The notes: a model not told the origin generated them from the letters alone. Shown: positions 1 through 7,372, counted from the first letter of the stretch. The stretch: 8,565 nt of DNA from Candidatus Dojkabacteria bacterium (GCA_003694175.1 RFKV01000061.1:1-8565), one strand, 5' to 3'. A program made the numbers and translations.

Positions 1-84
1 ATACAATCCTTTATGCAAGTTACTAAATCTTTGCTTTTATTTTTATTTAATTGAGTTTGAGTTTAGTTAAGTTTGAGAAATTTG

Positions 85-93
85 TGATATAAT
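85..93 (+). promoter_or_regulatory. Extended -10 promoter for the tRNA genes
   Basis: The sequence TGATATAAT is a perfect TATAAT (88-93) preceded by the TGn extension (85-87). No good -35 lies at 16-18 bp, which fits an extended -10 promoter. A start site 7-8 nt downstream would be at about 100-101, one or two bases before the mature 5' end of tRNA-Val, so the precursor would have almost no leader. The stretch 1-84 shows no gene. It holds T-rich DNA and a loose repetition of GAGTTT/AGTTTGAG at about 53-77. Confidence 0.7.
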
Positions 94-101
94 GCGAGTA
101 T

Positions 102-175
102 AGGCAGCTAGCTCAACTGGCTAGAGCTTTCCGTTTACACCGGAAGGGTTGGGGGTTCAAGTCCCTCGCTGCCTA
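102..175 (+). tRNA. tRNA-Val (anticodon UAC)
   Basis: The full cloverleaf folds by eye. The acceptor stem AGGCAGC (102-108) pairs perfectly with GCTGCCT (168-174), with discriminator A175. The D stem is GCTC/GAGC (111-114, 124-127). The anticodon stem TTCCG/CGGAA (129-133, 141-145) encloses the loop TTTACAC, giving anticodon TAC at 136-138, which reads valine GUN codons. The T stem GGGGG/CCCTC (151-155, 163-167) has one G-U pair and loop TTCAAGT. The 3' CCA is not encoded and must be added by the CCA-adding enzyme. It is probably co-transcribed with the tRNA-Asp gene 15 nt downstream. Confidence 0.96.
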
Positions 176-190
176 TTGCTTTTTATATGC

Positions 191-264
191 GGAGTGGTAG
201 CTCAACTGGTTAGAGCATTCGCCTGTCACGCGAAAGGTTGCGAGTTCGAGCCTCGTCCATTCCG
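191..264 (+). tRNA. tRNA-Asp (anticodon GUC)
   Basis: The acceptor stem GGAGTGG (191-197) pairs with CCATTCC (257-263, one G-U), with discriminator G264, the usual base for tRNA-Asp. The D stem is GCTC/GAGC (200-203, 213-216). The anticodon stem TTCGC/GCGAA (218-222, 230-234) encloses CTGTCAC, giving anticodon GTC at 225-227. The T stem GCGAG/CTCGT (240-244, 252-256) has loop TTCGAGC. The CCA end is not encoded. No separate promoter is visible in the 15-nt gap after tRNA-Val, so the two probably form one transcript. A run of five T follows directly (265-269), but there is no separate terminator hairpin. Confidence 0.96.
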
Positions 265-455
265 TTTTTATAAGTTTGACCCAATTTATTTATTTGGCTC
301 TTTGATCTGTGCTTTTGAAATGTGATCTTACCTTTTTTGAGGTGTTGGCACTAATTAAATTAAATAATTTGACTTTAGATCTCTTTAATTCTCTAGATAC
401 TAGAACAAAACATTTGCTTTCTAAAGAATTAAGTTAGTAACACTGTATAATTTTT
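265..455. other. Spacer between tRNA-Asp and mfd; no supported gene
   Basis: This 191-nt AT-rich spacer shows no RNA gene, no convincing intrinsic terminator and no long coding frame. A 42-codon frame open from GTG 309 ends in two consecutive stops, TAG and TAA (435-440). It lies in the same reading frame as mfd but does not resemble the missing Mfd N-terminus. TTGACC (276-281) and TTGACT (369-374) look like -35 boxes, yet neither has a fitting -10 at 16-18 bp. Confidence 0.6.
446..451 (+). promoter_or_regulatory. Candidate -10 box next to the mfd start
   Basis: There is a perfect TATAAT four bases before the GTG assigned as the mfd start, with TG directly in front but no -35 at the usual distance. 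If it is active, the transcript would begin at about 457-459. The mRNA would then be leaderless or start just inside the annotated codon. It may equally be a chance match in AT-rich DNA, with mfd read from upstream. Confidence 0.3.
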
Positions 456-3122
456 GTGAGTAAGATCAAATTAATTAAAACGTTACCTCATCTGCATACG
501 CTGTTTTTACCTCATAGTAGTGAAGATTGTGCTTGTTTGTCAAATTTTTCATTGGAGGGATTTAATTGGATACGGTCTTTAAGGAAAGTCACTAACAAGA
601 TTAATTTTGGTGTTCTACTTGATCATTTGATTCAATTTGGTTTTAGGAAAGTTGACAGGGTTTCTTCGCCTTCAGAGTTTTCTCAAAAGGGAGATATCGT
701 TTCCTTATGGCCTGTTGGTTATGATCACCCCATAAAGATTTCTTTTTTTGGAGATGAAATAGATGAGCTTTACTTCTATGATGAGGTTTATGGCAGAAAA
801 ATTAATGATATACAAGAATTTTTTCTTGGAAGTATATCGAAAGGTTTAACATTTGAAGATTGTAAGGTGTTATGTAATGTACAAAGTAAACTTCCGGAAG
901 ATAGAAGTGAAATCAAAAAGGTGGATAATTGTATTACTAAAATAATATTTACCAAGTCTTTTCAGGGTATCTTTTCTTTGTTAGGAATTCCGGCTGCTGA
1001 AGTAATATCAGCCAACGAAAAAGGATTTTTAGGTAAATACAATGAGTTCTTTGAATTAGGAAGTTTTGAGTTTTTAAGTACAGATTTTGTCTTTCCACAA
1101 CTTTTTTTTGGACAGGAAGATATTTTTATTAATGAAATCAAGAGATTGGTTAATTTAGGATACGAGGTTTTTATAAGTGAAGACATCAGCTATGGTCAAA
1201 ATATAGAGAGTAAACTAAGAGAATTAATTCAGAGGTGTGAAATTAAAGGCACAGACTTAAAAAAAACATTAAACAGTAAAACTGGCATCTTTTTAAATAT
1301 ACCTAGCAAGTTGCCAGCTGGTTTCATATCTGAAAGCCTAAAACTTGCATATTTCACCGATAGAGAACTAAACGGAACAATTTATTTGGGAAGATCTGAA
1401 AATTTTACAAAAGCTGCAGGCAATATAAAAAAGCTTTTGAGGCAGCTTGAGGGAAATGTAAAATTGGGGGATTATGTGGTGCATGAAGATTATGGTATTG
1501 CAATTTATAAAGGGCTTTCTCAAGACAATATCGATGGGGAGATTCTGGAATTTATTGAACTTGAATTTGAACGTTCTGATAAACTTTTTGTTCCATTAAA
1601 CCAGACCGAAAAAATATCCAAATATATAGCTCCCGAAGGCTCCAACGTTAAGCTGTCAAAGCTTGGGGGAAACGCTTGGCAAAACACAAAGAAAAAAGTT
1701 GCCTCATCAACTGGCGCTTTAGCAAAAAAATTATTAAAACATTATGCTACTTTGGCTACAACTACCATTGAACCAATAGATGTTGATGACACAGAAGAAT
1801 ACAAACAATTTATTTCTGAGTTTCCCTATGAGTTAACACCTGATCAGATAAATTCAATAAATGAAATATTTTCAGATCTTGCAAAGAACAAGCCGATGAA
1901 TAGATTGTTAGTCGGGGATGTCGGCTTTGGTAAAACGGAGGTGATCATGAGGGCTTGTTTCAAGGTTGTAGAAAAAGGAGGTCAGGCGATTGTTCTTTCT
2001 CCAACCACAGTACTTACTCAGCAGCATTTTGAAGTTTTTAAAAAAAGGTTCCAAAATTTTCCTATTTCGATCGGTTTTGTATCAAGGTTTAAGACTGCAA
2101 AGCAAAATCAAAAGGAAATTGAGAGTTTTAACTCAGGCATGACTGACATTTTAATAGGTACGCATAGATTAATTTCTAATGATTTAAAGCCCAAGAGATT
2201 AAAGCTAATTGTTATAGATGAAGAACAAAAGTTTGGAGTTAAGCAAAAGGAGAAGTTAAAAGAGTTAAACTACTCTGCTCATTTGTTGTCGGTTTCAGCA
2301 ACCCCAATACCAAGAACATTAGGAATGGCTCTGTCATCTTTAAAGGATTTGTCCATAATTTCAACTCCACCAGCTAACAGAAAACCAATTAAAACTGAGA
2401 TAATAAAAGATAATTGGAACAAAGTTATTGAGGCGATCAAGTATGAGGTAGATAGAGGTGGTCAAGTATTTTTTCTGCACAACGAAATCAGTACTTTGCA
2501 AATAATTTATGATAAGTTAGCTAAACTTTTGCCTGATTACAGATTTGTAATAGCACATGGAAGAATGAGTAATGATGAATTAGATCGGTTTTTTGCTGAA
2601 TTTTACGACAAAAGATATGATGTTTTGATAACTACAACTATCATTGAAAATGGGTTAGATATGCCAAATGTAAATACGATCATAATCAACAATGCAAATT
2701 TATTTGGTATTGCGCAGCTTTACCAATTAAGAGGAAGGGTAGGAAGATCAGATAGACAAGCTTTTTGTTATTTGATGTATAAAGGCTTTGATATAGATGA
2801 TAAGTCAAAACTTCTAAAAAACTTCTCCATTAATAAACACAAGAGAACAAATCACCAATCTAGTAATAAATCATTGCAGACAGCAACAAGCAATTTAGTT
2901 TTTGAATATATGGAAGAAAAGGCTTATTTGAAAAGACTAAAAGCCATTGTTGAAAATCAGGATCTTGGTGCTGGTTTTCGTCTTGCTTCTCGAGATTTAG
3001 AAATACGGGGTGCAGGAAACCTACTGGGAGAAGAGCAGTCAGGCTTTATCTCAAATGTTGGATACGTTCTTTATCTCAAACTACTTGCGCAAGAGATAGA
3101 AAGACTAAAGCAAAATAACTAA
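456..3122 (+). CDS. mfd: Transcription-repair coupling factor Mfd, short form lacking domains 1a and 7
   Basis: Mfd is a DNA translocase that pushes stalled RNA polymerase off lesions and recruits UvrA for nucleotide excision repair. Visible here are a UvrB-like domain 2/1b (about 45-180; FFGDEID at 97-103), a divergent linker region, and the RNA-polymerase-interacting CarD-like domain (about 333-400; KLGDYVVHEDYG). The RecG-like motor follows: Walker A GDVGFGKTE at 487-495, DEEQ at 588-591, SATPIPRTL at 614-622 and LRGRVGRS at 758-765. The translocation hinge is GAGNLLGEEQSG at 852-863. At 888 aa it is far below the usual 1,100-1,200. About 115 N-terminal residues (domain 1a) are absent, and the protein ends about 25 residues after the hinge, so domain 7 is missing. 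About 33 extra residues lie near 779-818. The GTG start is the only plausible one after the in-frame stops at 435-440. No Shine-Dalgarno is visible. Family assignment is secure; the exact start is not. Confidence 0.93.
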   Translation: MSKIKLIKTLPHLHTLFLPHSSEDCACLSNFSLEGFNWIRSLRKVTNKINFGVLLDHLIQFGFRKVDRVSSPSEFSQKGDIVSLWPVGYDHPIKISFFGDEIDELYFYDEVYGRKINDIQEFFLGSISKGLTFEDCKVLCNVQSKLPEDRSEIKKVDNCITKIIFTKSFQGIFSLLGIPAAEVISANEKGFLGKYNEFFELGSFEFLSTDFVFPQLFFGQEDIFINEIKRLVNLGYEVFISEDISYGQNIESKLRELIQRCEIKGTDLKKTLNSKTGIFLNIPSKLPAGFISESLKLAYFTDRELNGTIYLGRSENFTKAAGNIKKLLRQLEGNVKLGDYVVHEDYGIAIYKGLSQDNIDGEILEFIELEFERSDKLFVPLNQTEKISKYIAPEGSNVKLSKLGGNAWQNTKKKVASSTGALAKKLLKHYATLATTTIEPIDVDDTEEYKQFISEFPYELTPDQINSINEIFSDLAKNKPMNRLLVGDVGFGKTEVIMRACFKVVEKGGQAIVLSPTTVLTQQHFEVFKKRFQNFPISIGFVSRFKTAKQNQKEIESFNSGMTDILIGTHRLISNDLKPKRLKLIVIDEEQKFGVKQKEKLKELNYSAHLLSVSATPIPRTLGMALSSLKDLSIISTPPANRKPIKTEIIKDNWNKVIEAIKYEVDRGGQVFFLHNEISTLQIIYDKLAKLLPDYRFVIAHGRMSNDELDRFFAEFYDKRYDVLITTTIIENGLDMPNVNTIIINNANLFGIAQLYQLRGRVGRSDRQAFCYLMYKGFDIDDKSKLLKNFSINKHKRTNHQSSNKSLQTATSNLVFEYMEEKAYLKRLKAIVENQDLGAGFRLASRDLEIRGAGNLLGEEQSGFISNVGYVLYLKLLAQEIERLKQNN

Positions 3123-3158
3123 AATAAAATTCTGATTTGTTTTGTAACTTAAATCTGT

Positions 3159-3677
3159 TTAACTTTCTTCAATGTATCCATGTATATTTCTCAGATCAAA
3201 AACGCTTTCCCCATCTGAACTAGTAAACATTCCTCCTGGTGTAGGAGGATAAATAGCTCTAAGAATTTTAAACAGTTTTGATAACTGACTTTTGGTGAGA
3301 TGAGCTCTGAAAGGGTTATTCTTCAAGGTATCATTTATGCTTCTATGTTCGGGCCTAACAAAATCAATATGCTCACCTTCAAAAAGAGAGCTTATAAAAC
3401 CAACAACAACAGATGTTATTTGATACGTTTCTGACACACTTAACACAGTTACAGCTAATTCTTGTGTATCTTGAATGTCGCCAATTTCAAACGAGAGGTT
3501 CTTGTCACCACCTCTGCGTACTAACTTTATGTTTTTAGGGTGAAAATACATCAAAAAAACTTGCCCGACGTTTGCTATTCTCGTATTCATTAACTCTTCT
3601 AAGCAATCATTGAATTTTTGTCTAAACTGTTCAACCTCTCTATCCGTACATAAAATATAAAAGTTTATCCCCTTCAC
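3159..3677 (-). CDS. Conserved-looking hypothetical protein, 172 aa
   Basis: I do not recognise this family. The product is a soluble-looking protein without signal peptide or membrane helix. It opens with a likely beta strand (INFYILCT), then a charged helix (about 12-30). A mixed central part contains RRGGDK and a hydrophobic strand (ITSVVVGFISSLF), followed by a helix (LTKSQLSKLFKILRAI) and a Pro/Gly-rich tail (YPPTPGG). The start used is GTG at 3677, because the first strand looks real. An ATG at residue 30 (3588-3590) with AGAAGAG just upstream is the alternative. No clear Shine-Dalgarno precedes the GTG. The gene converges with mfd, with 36 nt between stop codons, and lies 124 nt downstream of the exporter operon on the same strand. 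A promoter of its own suggests separate expression. Confidence 0.75.
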   Translation of the reverse strand: MKGINFYILCTDREVEQFRQKFNDCLEELMNTRIANVGQVFLMYFHPKNIKLVRRGGDKNLSFEIGDIQDTQELAVTVLSVSETYQITSVVVGFISSLFEGEHIDFVRPEHRSINDTLKNNPFRAHLTKSQLSKLFKILRAIYPPTPGGMFTSSDGESVFDLRNIHGYIEES

Positions 3678-3747
3678 AGTCTACAGTCTTTTGTTTGGCA
3701 AGTCACTTTTTACACTCGTTAAGACTACTCTTTTACTATATTCTTTT

Positions 3748-3776
3748 ATTGTATTCAAATTTCATGTTTTAGTAAA
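3748..3776 (-). promoter_or_regulatory. Promoter of the 172-aa hypothetical gene
   Basis: On the minus strand, TTTACT (-35, 3771-3776) and TACAAT (-10, 3748-3753) are separated by exactly 17 bp. These match the consensus at 4 and 5 of 6 positions. Transcription would start near 3741, leaving a leader of about 64 nt before the GTG. A second -10-like TATAGT lies just downstream at 3735-3740. No terminator hairpin separates this promoter from the end of the exporter operon, so read-through is possible. Confidence 0.55.
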
Positions 3777-3801
3777 GTTGCAGGATTTTTTGCTTTTTTT
3801 A

Positions 3802-5544
3802 TTAATAATCGCTTTTTCTAATTATTTCTAATACAACTTGAAGGTTTTCTATTTTCTCTACTCTGCCATTAGCTATTAGATAGATTTCGTCTGCTTTTCT
3901 AATTGTATTTAGCTTATGTGCTATTATGAATTTGGATGTGTCAGCAGGTAGTGAGTCAAGAATCGCCTGAAAAAGTTTTTCTGTTTTTGTATCAACGTTC
4001 GATGTTGCTTCATCCATTATCAACAGTTTAGGATCTCTCAATATTGCTCTCATGAAAGTTACAAGCTGTTTTTGACCCAGACTTAGGTAGCTGTTAACTC
4101 CAACGTATTCATCTAATCCGTTTCGAAACTTGTTTAATACCTCTTTCAGATTTCTGTTTTCGATTTCTTTTAGTAATTCTGATTTCGTAAGGTGATTTAG
4201 TTTTCTATTGCCATACTTTAAATTCTCCTCTAATGTGCCCTCGATTAGAAATGGCTCCTGAAGAATAAATCCAATTTGGTCAGATATCTCATCTGGTCTA
4301 AAGCTTTTAAGATCATATCCATTTAGTATAATTTTGCCCGATACTGGATCGTGCAGTCTCATAATCATACTTGCCAATGTGCTTTTTCCACTACCAGTTG
4401 GACCTACCAAAGCGTATGTCTTCCCTTTCTCTATTTCTAAGTTTACATCTTTTAAAACTAAACTGTGATCATATCCAAAATCAACATCGATCATCTTAAT
4501 CATTGTTTTTTCGTTTGAATATATCTTTTCGTTCTCTTTTTGAGTTACTTTAAGATTTGTTTCCATCCTAAGTATTTCGTTTATCCTGTCCCAGCTAGCC
4601 AAGGATCTTTGAATCGTACCCACAAGTGAAGCTAATGTTTTTAAAGGTTCATAAAATCTGTTAACCAAGAGTAAAAATGCAATTAGTGTTCCCAGTGTTA
4701 TTTCGACATTTTTAACCATTTGTAGACCAAAAGTTATGACCAAAACAGTTGCCAGGTTACCAGCAAGATCATAGATTAGACTCGAAACTCCATTAACAAA
4801 TGAAGCAAGCGTTGATTTTCTAAAATTATCATCAATAGACTTTTTAATTCTCTCATTGAAAAACTCTCTTTTGTTAAAGATTATAAATGTTTTGAAGTTG
4901 TTTAGGCCCTCGGAAATTTCTGAAGATAAACTTCCTAAGGAATCTAAACTCTTTTTATTTATGTTTCTAAAAAGTCTATTCGTTGCTATTGTATATACAA
5001 ATAGAGGGATTATTAGACCAACAGATAAGACTCCTAATTTAGGATTCAGAAAGGTTAGAAAAATTCCAATTCCTGCGATATTAAAGAAGCTTAAAAAGAA
5101 TCTAACAAGCACCTCAGAAAACAAACCATTTAACACTTCAGTATCATTGTTAATTCTGGAAATTAAATCACCGGACTTGTTTGAGTTGAAAAATGAGATG
5201 GGTAACTCATTTAATTTTTCAAATATTTTGTTCCTCAGTTTATGTACTGTATCAACACCTACTTTTCCAATTACTCTTATTTGAAAGTAACTTGACAGCG
5301 AATAAACTAAGTAAATACTAAACAGAAGTATTAAAGCAACAAAAAGTTCATACCTAAGTCCCTTCAAAATTAACTCGTCAGTGATTAGTCCGATGAAGTA
5401 TGGAGAGAAAATTGTTATTAATGAGTTTAGTAGTACAAGTACTAATGCAAATGTAAGTTTTGAGAAATTTTCTTTAACTAAACCTGCTATTTCAAGCATG
5501 GTTTTTATAAAATTTGTTTTTGCTGTTTTATTTAATTGATACAT
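3802..5544 (-). CDS. ABC exporter half-transporter, catalytic subunit (TM288-like)
   Basis: This is a fused membrane-plus-ATPase half-transporter of the type IV (B-family/MDR-like) exporters, 580 aa and full length. Six membrane helices lie at about 29-54, 66-88, 146-166, 169-190, 255-276 and 281-297. The nucleotide-binding domain has Walker A GPTGSGKST (381-389), Q-loop Q429, Walker B LLIMDE with catalytic E512, D-loop SNVD (515-518) and switch H543. The signature is altered to LSLGQ (487-491). Intact E and H with a changed signature are typical of the TM288/LmrD-type partner in heterodimers. It should pair with the product of the gene 66 nt upstream, whose LSGGQ completes the active ATP site. 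The substrate cannot be read from sequence; drugs, lipids and peptides are all known for the family. No Shine-Dalgarno is near the ATG; a second in-frame ATG is at 5497-5499. Confidence 0.93.
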   Translation of the reverse strand: MYQLNKTAKTNFIKTMLEIAGLVKENFSKLTFALVLVLLNSLITIFSPYFIGLITDELILKGLRYELFVALILLFSIYLVYSLSSYFQIRVIGKVGVDTVHKLRNKIFEKLNELPISFFNSNKSGDLISRINNDTEVLNGLFSEVLVRFFLSFFNIAGIGIFLTFLNPKLGVLSVGLIIPLFVYTIATNRLFRNINKKSLDSLGSLSSEISEGLNNFKTFIIFNKREFFNERIKKSIDDNFRKSTLASFVNGVSSLIYDLAGNLATVLVITFGLQMVKNVEITLGTLIAFLLLVNRFYEPLKTLASLVGTIQRSLASWDRINEILRMETNLKVTQKENEKIYSNEKTMIKMIDVDFGYDHSLVLKDVNLEIEKGKTYALVGPTGSGKSTLASMIMRLHDPVSGKIILNGYDLKSFRPDEISDQIGFILQEPFLIEGTLEENLKYGNRKLNHLTKSELLKEIENRNLKEVLNKFRNGLDEYVGVNSYLSLGQKQLVTFMRAILRDPKLLIMDEATSNVDTKTEKLFQAILDSLPADTSKFIIAHKLNTIRKADEIYLIANGRVEKIENLQVVLEIIRKSDY

Positions 5545-5577
5545 AAATCTAGTCTAGTAACCTAGTTAGTTACATAG

Positions 5578-5608
5578 TTTGAATCTTTCATTCGTTGCTA
5601 GATTCAAA
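5578..5608 (-). other. Inverted repeat between the two exporter genes
   Basis: TTTGAATC (5578-5585) and GATTCAAA (5601-5608) form a perfect 8-bp stem around a 15-nt loop, starting two bases after the upstream gene's stop codon. No U-run follows on the minus strand, so it is not a classical terminator. It could slow 3' decay or tune the ratio of the two subunits. Next to it are GTAAC/GTTAC arms and three CTAG tetramers within 5549-5565. Confidence 0.5.
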
Positions 5609-5610
5609 AT

Positions 5611-7362
5611 TTATGAAGGATATCCATCCAAAAGTTGATATTCCACGTTTCTTTGAGATTCATATATCTGTCTATATTCAAAACACCTGTTAAGTAATTC
5701 TTCATGTTTTCCTTCTCCAAGTATCTCTCCTTCCATCAAAAATATAATGTTGTCAAAATTTTTTATAAGTTCAACTTTTTGAGTAATAAAAATAAGTGTA
5801 GCATCAGCAAAGTCTTCAAAGATGTTTTTGATTATTTTTTTCTCTGTTCCAATGTCCACTCTTGCAGTAATGTCATCAAGTATCAATACTTTAGGCTTTC
5901 GTACCAATGCTCTTGCTAATGTAAGTCTCTGTTTTTGCCCTCCAGAAAGGCTACCACCTCTCTCAGAAATTATTTTCTCAAGATCAATTTCTGATCTAAC
6001 TAAATCATCCAAACAGGCGATTTTAATCACTTTCATTATCTCATCGTCACTGAAACAATCACCTAATGTTATATTTTCTCTAATGGAAGAGTTAAAAATT
6101 AAGCTGTCTTGAAAAACAACCCCTATTTGCTTGTATATGCTTTCCTCTTCAATGTTTAAAATGCTTATTCCTTCTAGGAGTATATCTCCAGTGAAATTTT
6201 TATTTAGACCTAAAATTGTGTTCACCAATGCAGTCTTACCTGCCGCAGTAGGTCCAATTATTGCTACTTTTTGACCTGTATGTATCTTGAGTTTTATTTT
6301 TTTCAGTATTTGTTTTTCACCCACGCTAAAATTTAGATCTCTTATTTCAAAATTTCCCTTTATATCTATCAGCATCTTGTTATCAGAATTAATAGTTGAA
6401 TCAGAACTTTCAAGTACTTCCGCAATTCTACTGTATGAGGAAAATGCTCTCGAGATTGTTCCACCAACGAATCCAAGGATGAATATTGGAGCCAAAAGTA
6501 GTCCGGTATACTGATAGAATGCTTGAAATTCTCCAAGACTTAAACTATTTTCTATCACGTTTATTCCACCGAAATAAATTACTAAGACAAGAACTGTGTT
6601 AAATATTAAGTTAATAATAGGTAACAGCATCCCAAAGTTATTTACGATCTTAATGCTTATTTCTCTGGATGTGTTAGTAAGTTTGTTAAATTTTTCTTTT
6701 TCAAACTCTTGGGAACTTAGTACCCTGACAAGATTTGCACCAAATATTGTTTCTGAAATTTTTAGATTAAGTTTGTCAATTACTTCCTGACTATTTTTAA
6801 ATAGTTTCATCAACTTTTTAAAAATCAAAATGAAGGTAAGCATCATCAACGGGATCGATAAAATCACTATTAAAGCTAGGTTTGCATCTATGAGCAAGAG
6901 AGAAAATGATGCTCCCAGTGCCAAAAATACTGTTGAAACTAGAGACGAAAAGCCTTGAGAAACGAAAGTTTTTATGAAATCTATGTCTGAGGTTAAATTT
7001 GTAAGTAGTTTTGATGATGTTTTTTGATCGACAAAACTCGTATCTTGTTGAGAGATTTTTTTTATTATCTTTTTCCGTAATGTCGCAGCAATGTTTTCTG
7101 ATGAAATTGATGCTATAAGTATCTGCATTATTGACAAAATTAGAATAAGTGCTAAAGCTGAAAAAAACCAAGTCAGTGTGAAGTTAGTATCTATGCTCCC
7201 CGAAATTTTTACTTCATTAATTAAGTTAGCAGTGAATCTCGGTATTACTAAGCTTATCCCATTTGAAATTAGATTTGTAATCGTAATCAGTAGTATCCAA
7301 CCTGCGTGAGGGGCTAAAAAATGAACAAAAGATTTTTTTGGTTTGTAGCTATTATTTTTCAT
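5611..7362 (-). CDS. ABC exporter half-transporter, degenerate-site subunit (TM287-like)
   Basis: This is the first gene of the exporter operon: a 583-aa half-transporter with six membrane helices (about 21-45, 62-85, 137-157, 160-182, 243-268, 277-300) and a C-terminal ATPase domain. Walker A is GPTAAGKT (370-377) and the Q-loop glutamine is Q418. The signature LSGGQ is intact (472-476). Walker B ends LILDD, with D497 where the catalytic Glu belongs. The D-loop is TARVD, and the switch His is replaced by Q528 (FITQK). Asp plus Gln at these two places is the known signature of the non-catalytic subunit in TM287/288, LmrCD and BmrCD-type heterodimers, as is the C-terminal pattern around IYESQ. 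Its LSGGQ would act on ATP held by the partner encoded downstream. The ATG start is supported by GGAG six bases upstream. Cargo is unknown. Confidence 0.94.
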   Translation of the reverse strand: MKNNSYKPKKSFVHFLAPHAGWILLITITNLISNGISLVIPRFTANLINEVKISGSIDTNFTLTWFFSALALILILSIMQILIASISSENIAATLRKKIIKKISQQDTSFVDQKTSSKLLTNLTSDIDFIKTFVSQGFSSLVSTVFLALGASFSLLLIDANLALIVILSIPLMMLTFILIFKKLMKLFKNSQEVIDKLNLKISETIFGANLVRVLSSQEFEKEKFNKLTNTSREISIKIVNNFGMLLPIINLIFNTVLVLVIYFGGINVIENSLSLGEFQAFYQYTGLLLAPIFILGFVGGTISRAFSSYSRIAEVLESSDSTINSDNKMLIDIKGNFEIRDLNFSVGEKQILKKIKLKIHTGQKVAIIGPTAAGKTALVNTILGLNKNFTGDILLEGISILNIEEESIYKQIGVVFQDSLIFNSSIRENITLGDCFSDDEIMKVIKIACLDDLVRSEIDLEKIISERGGSLSGGQKQRLTLARALVRKPKVLILDDITARVDIGTEKKIIKNIFEDFADATLIFITQKVELIKNFDNIIFLMEGEILGEGKHEELLNRCFEYRQIYESQRNVEYQLLDGYPS

Positions 7363-7368
7363 AATTTA

Positions 7369-7372
7369 CTCC
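7369..7372 (-). promoter_or_regulatory. Shine-Dalgarno of the first exporter gene
   Basis: GGAG on the minus strand, six bases before the ATG at 7362, fixes this start. It is the only clear Shine-Dalgarno in front of any of the five protein genes here. Confidence 0.75.

Noticed and set aside
190..264. Alternative acceptor register for tRNA-Asp starting at C190
   Set aside because: It would leave three bases before the D stem and no proper discriminator; starting at 191 gives the standard cloverleaf with G73.
281..297. CCAA/TTGG hairpin as terminator after the tRNAs
   Set aside because: The stem has only four base pairs with a nine-base loop, and no U-run follows.
435..440. Stop-codon recoding or readthrough joining the upstream frame to mfd
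   Set aside because: Two different stop codons in a row (TAG, TAA) and no similarity of the upstream frame to Mfd make readthrough implausible.
3133..3156. GATTT/AAATC hairpin between mfd and the convergent gene as a two-way terminator
   Set aside because: Five AT-rich base pairs with a long loop and no adjacent T-run are too weak to call.
4856..5284. 142-codon plus-strand frame inside the second exporter gene
   Set aside because: It lies wholly antisense to the well-conserved membrane domain and its translation shows no protein-like domain; it is a shadow frame.
5704..7309. Several 60-120 codon frames within the first exporter gene
   Set aside because: All are out of frame or antisense to a full-length ABC protein with intact motifs.
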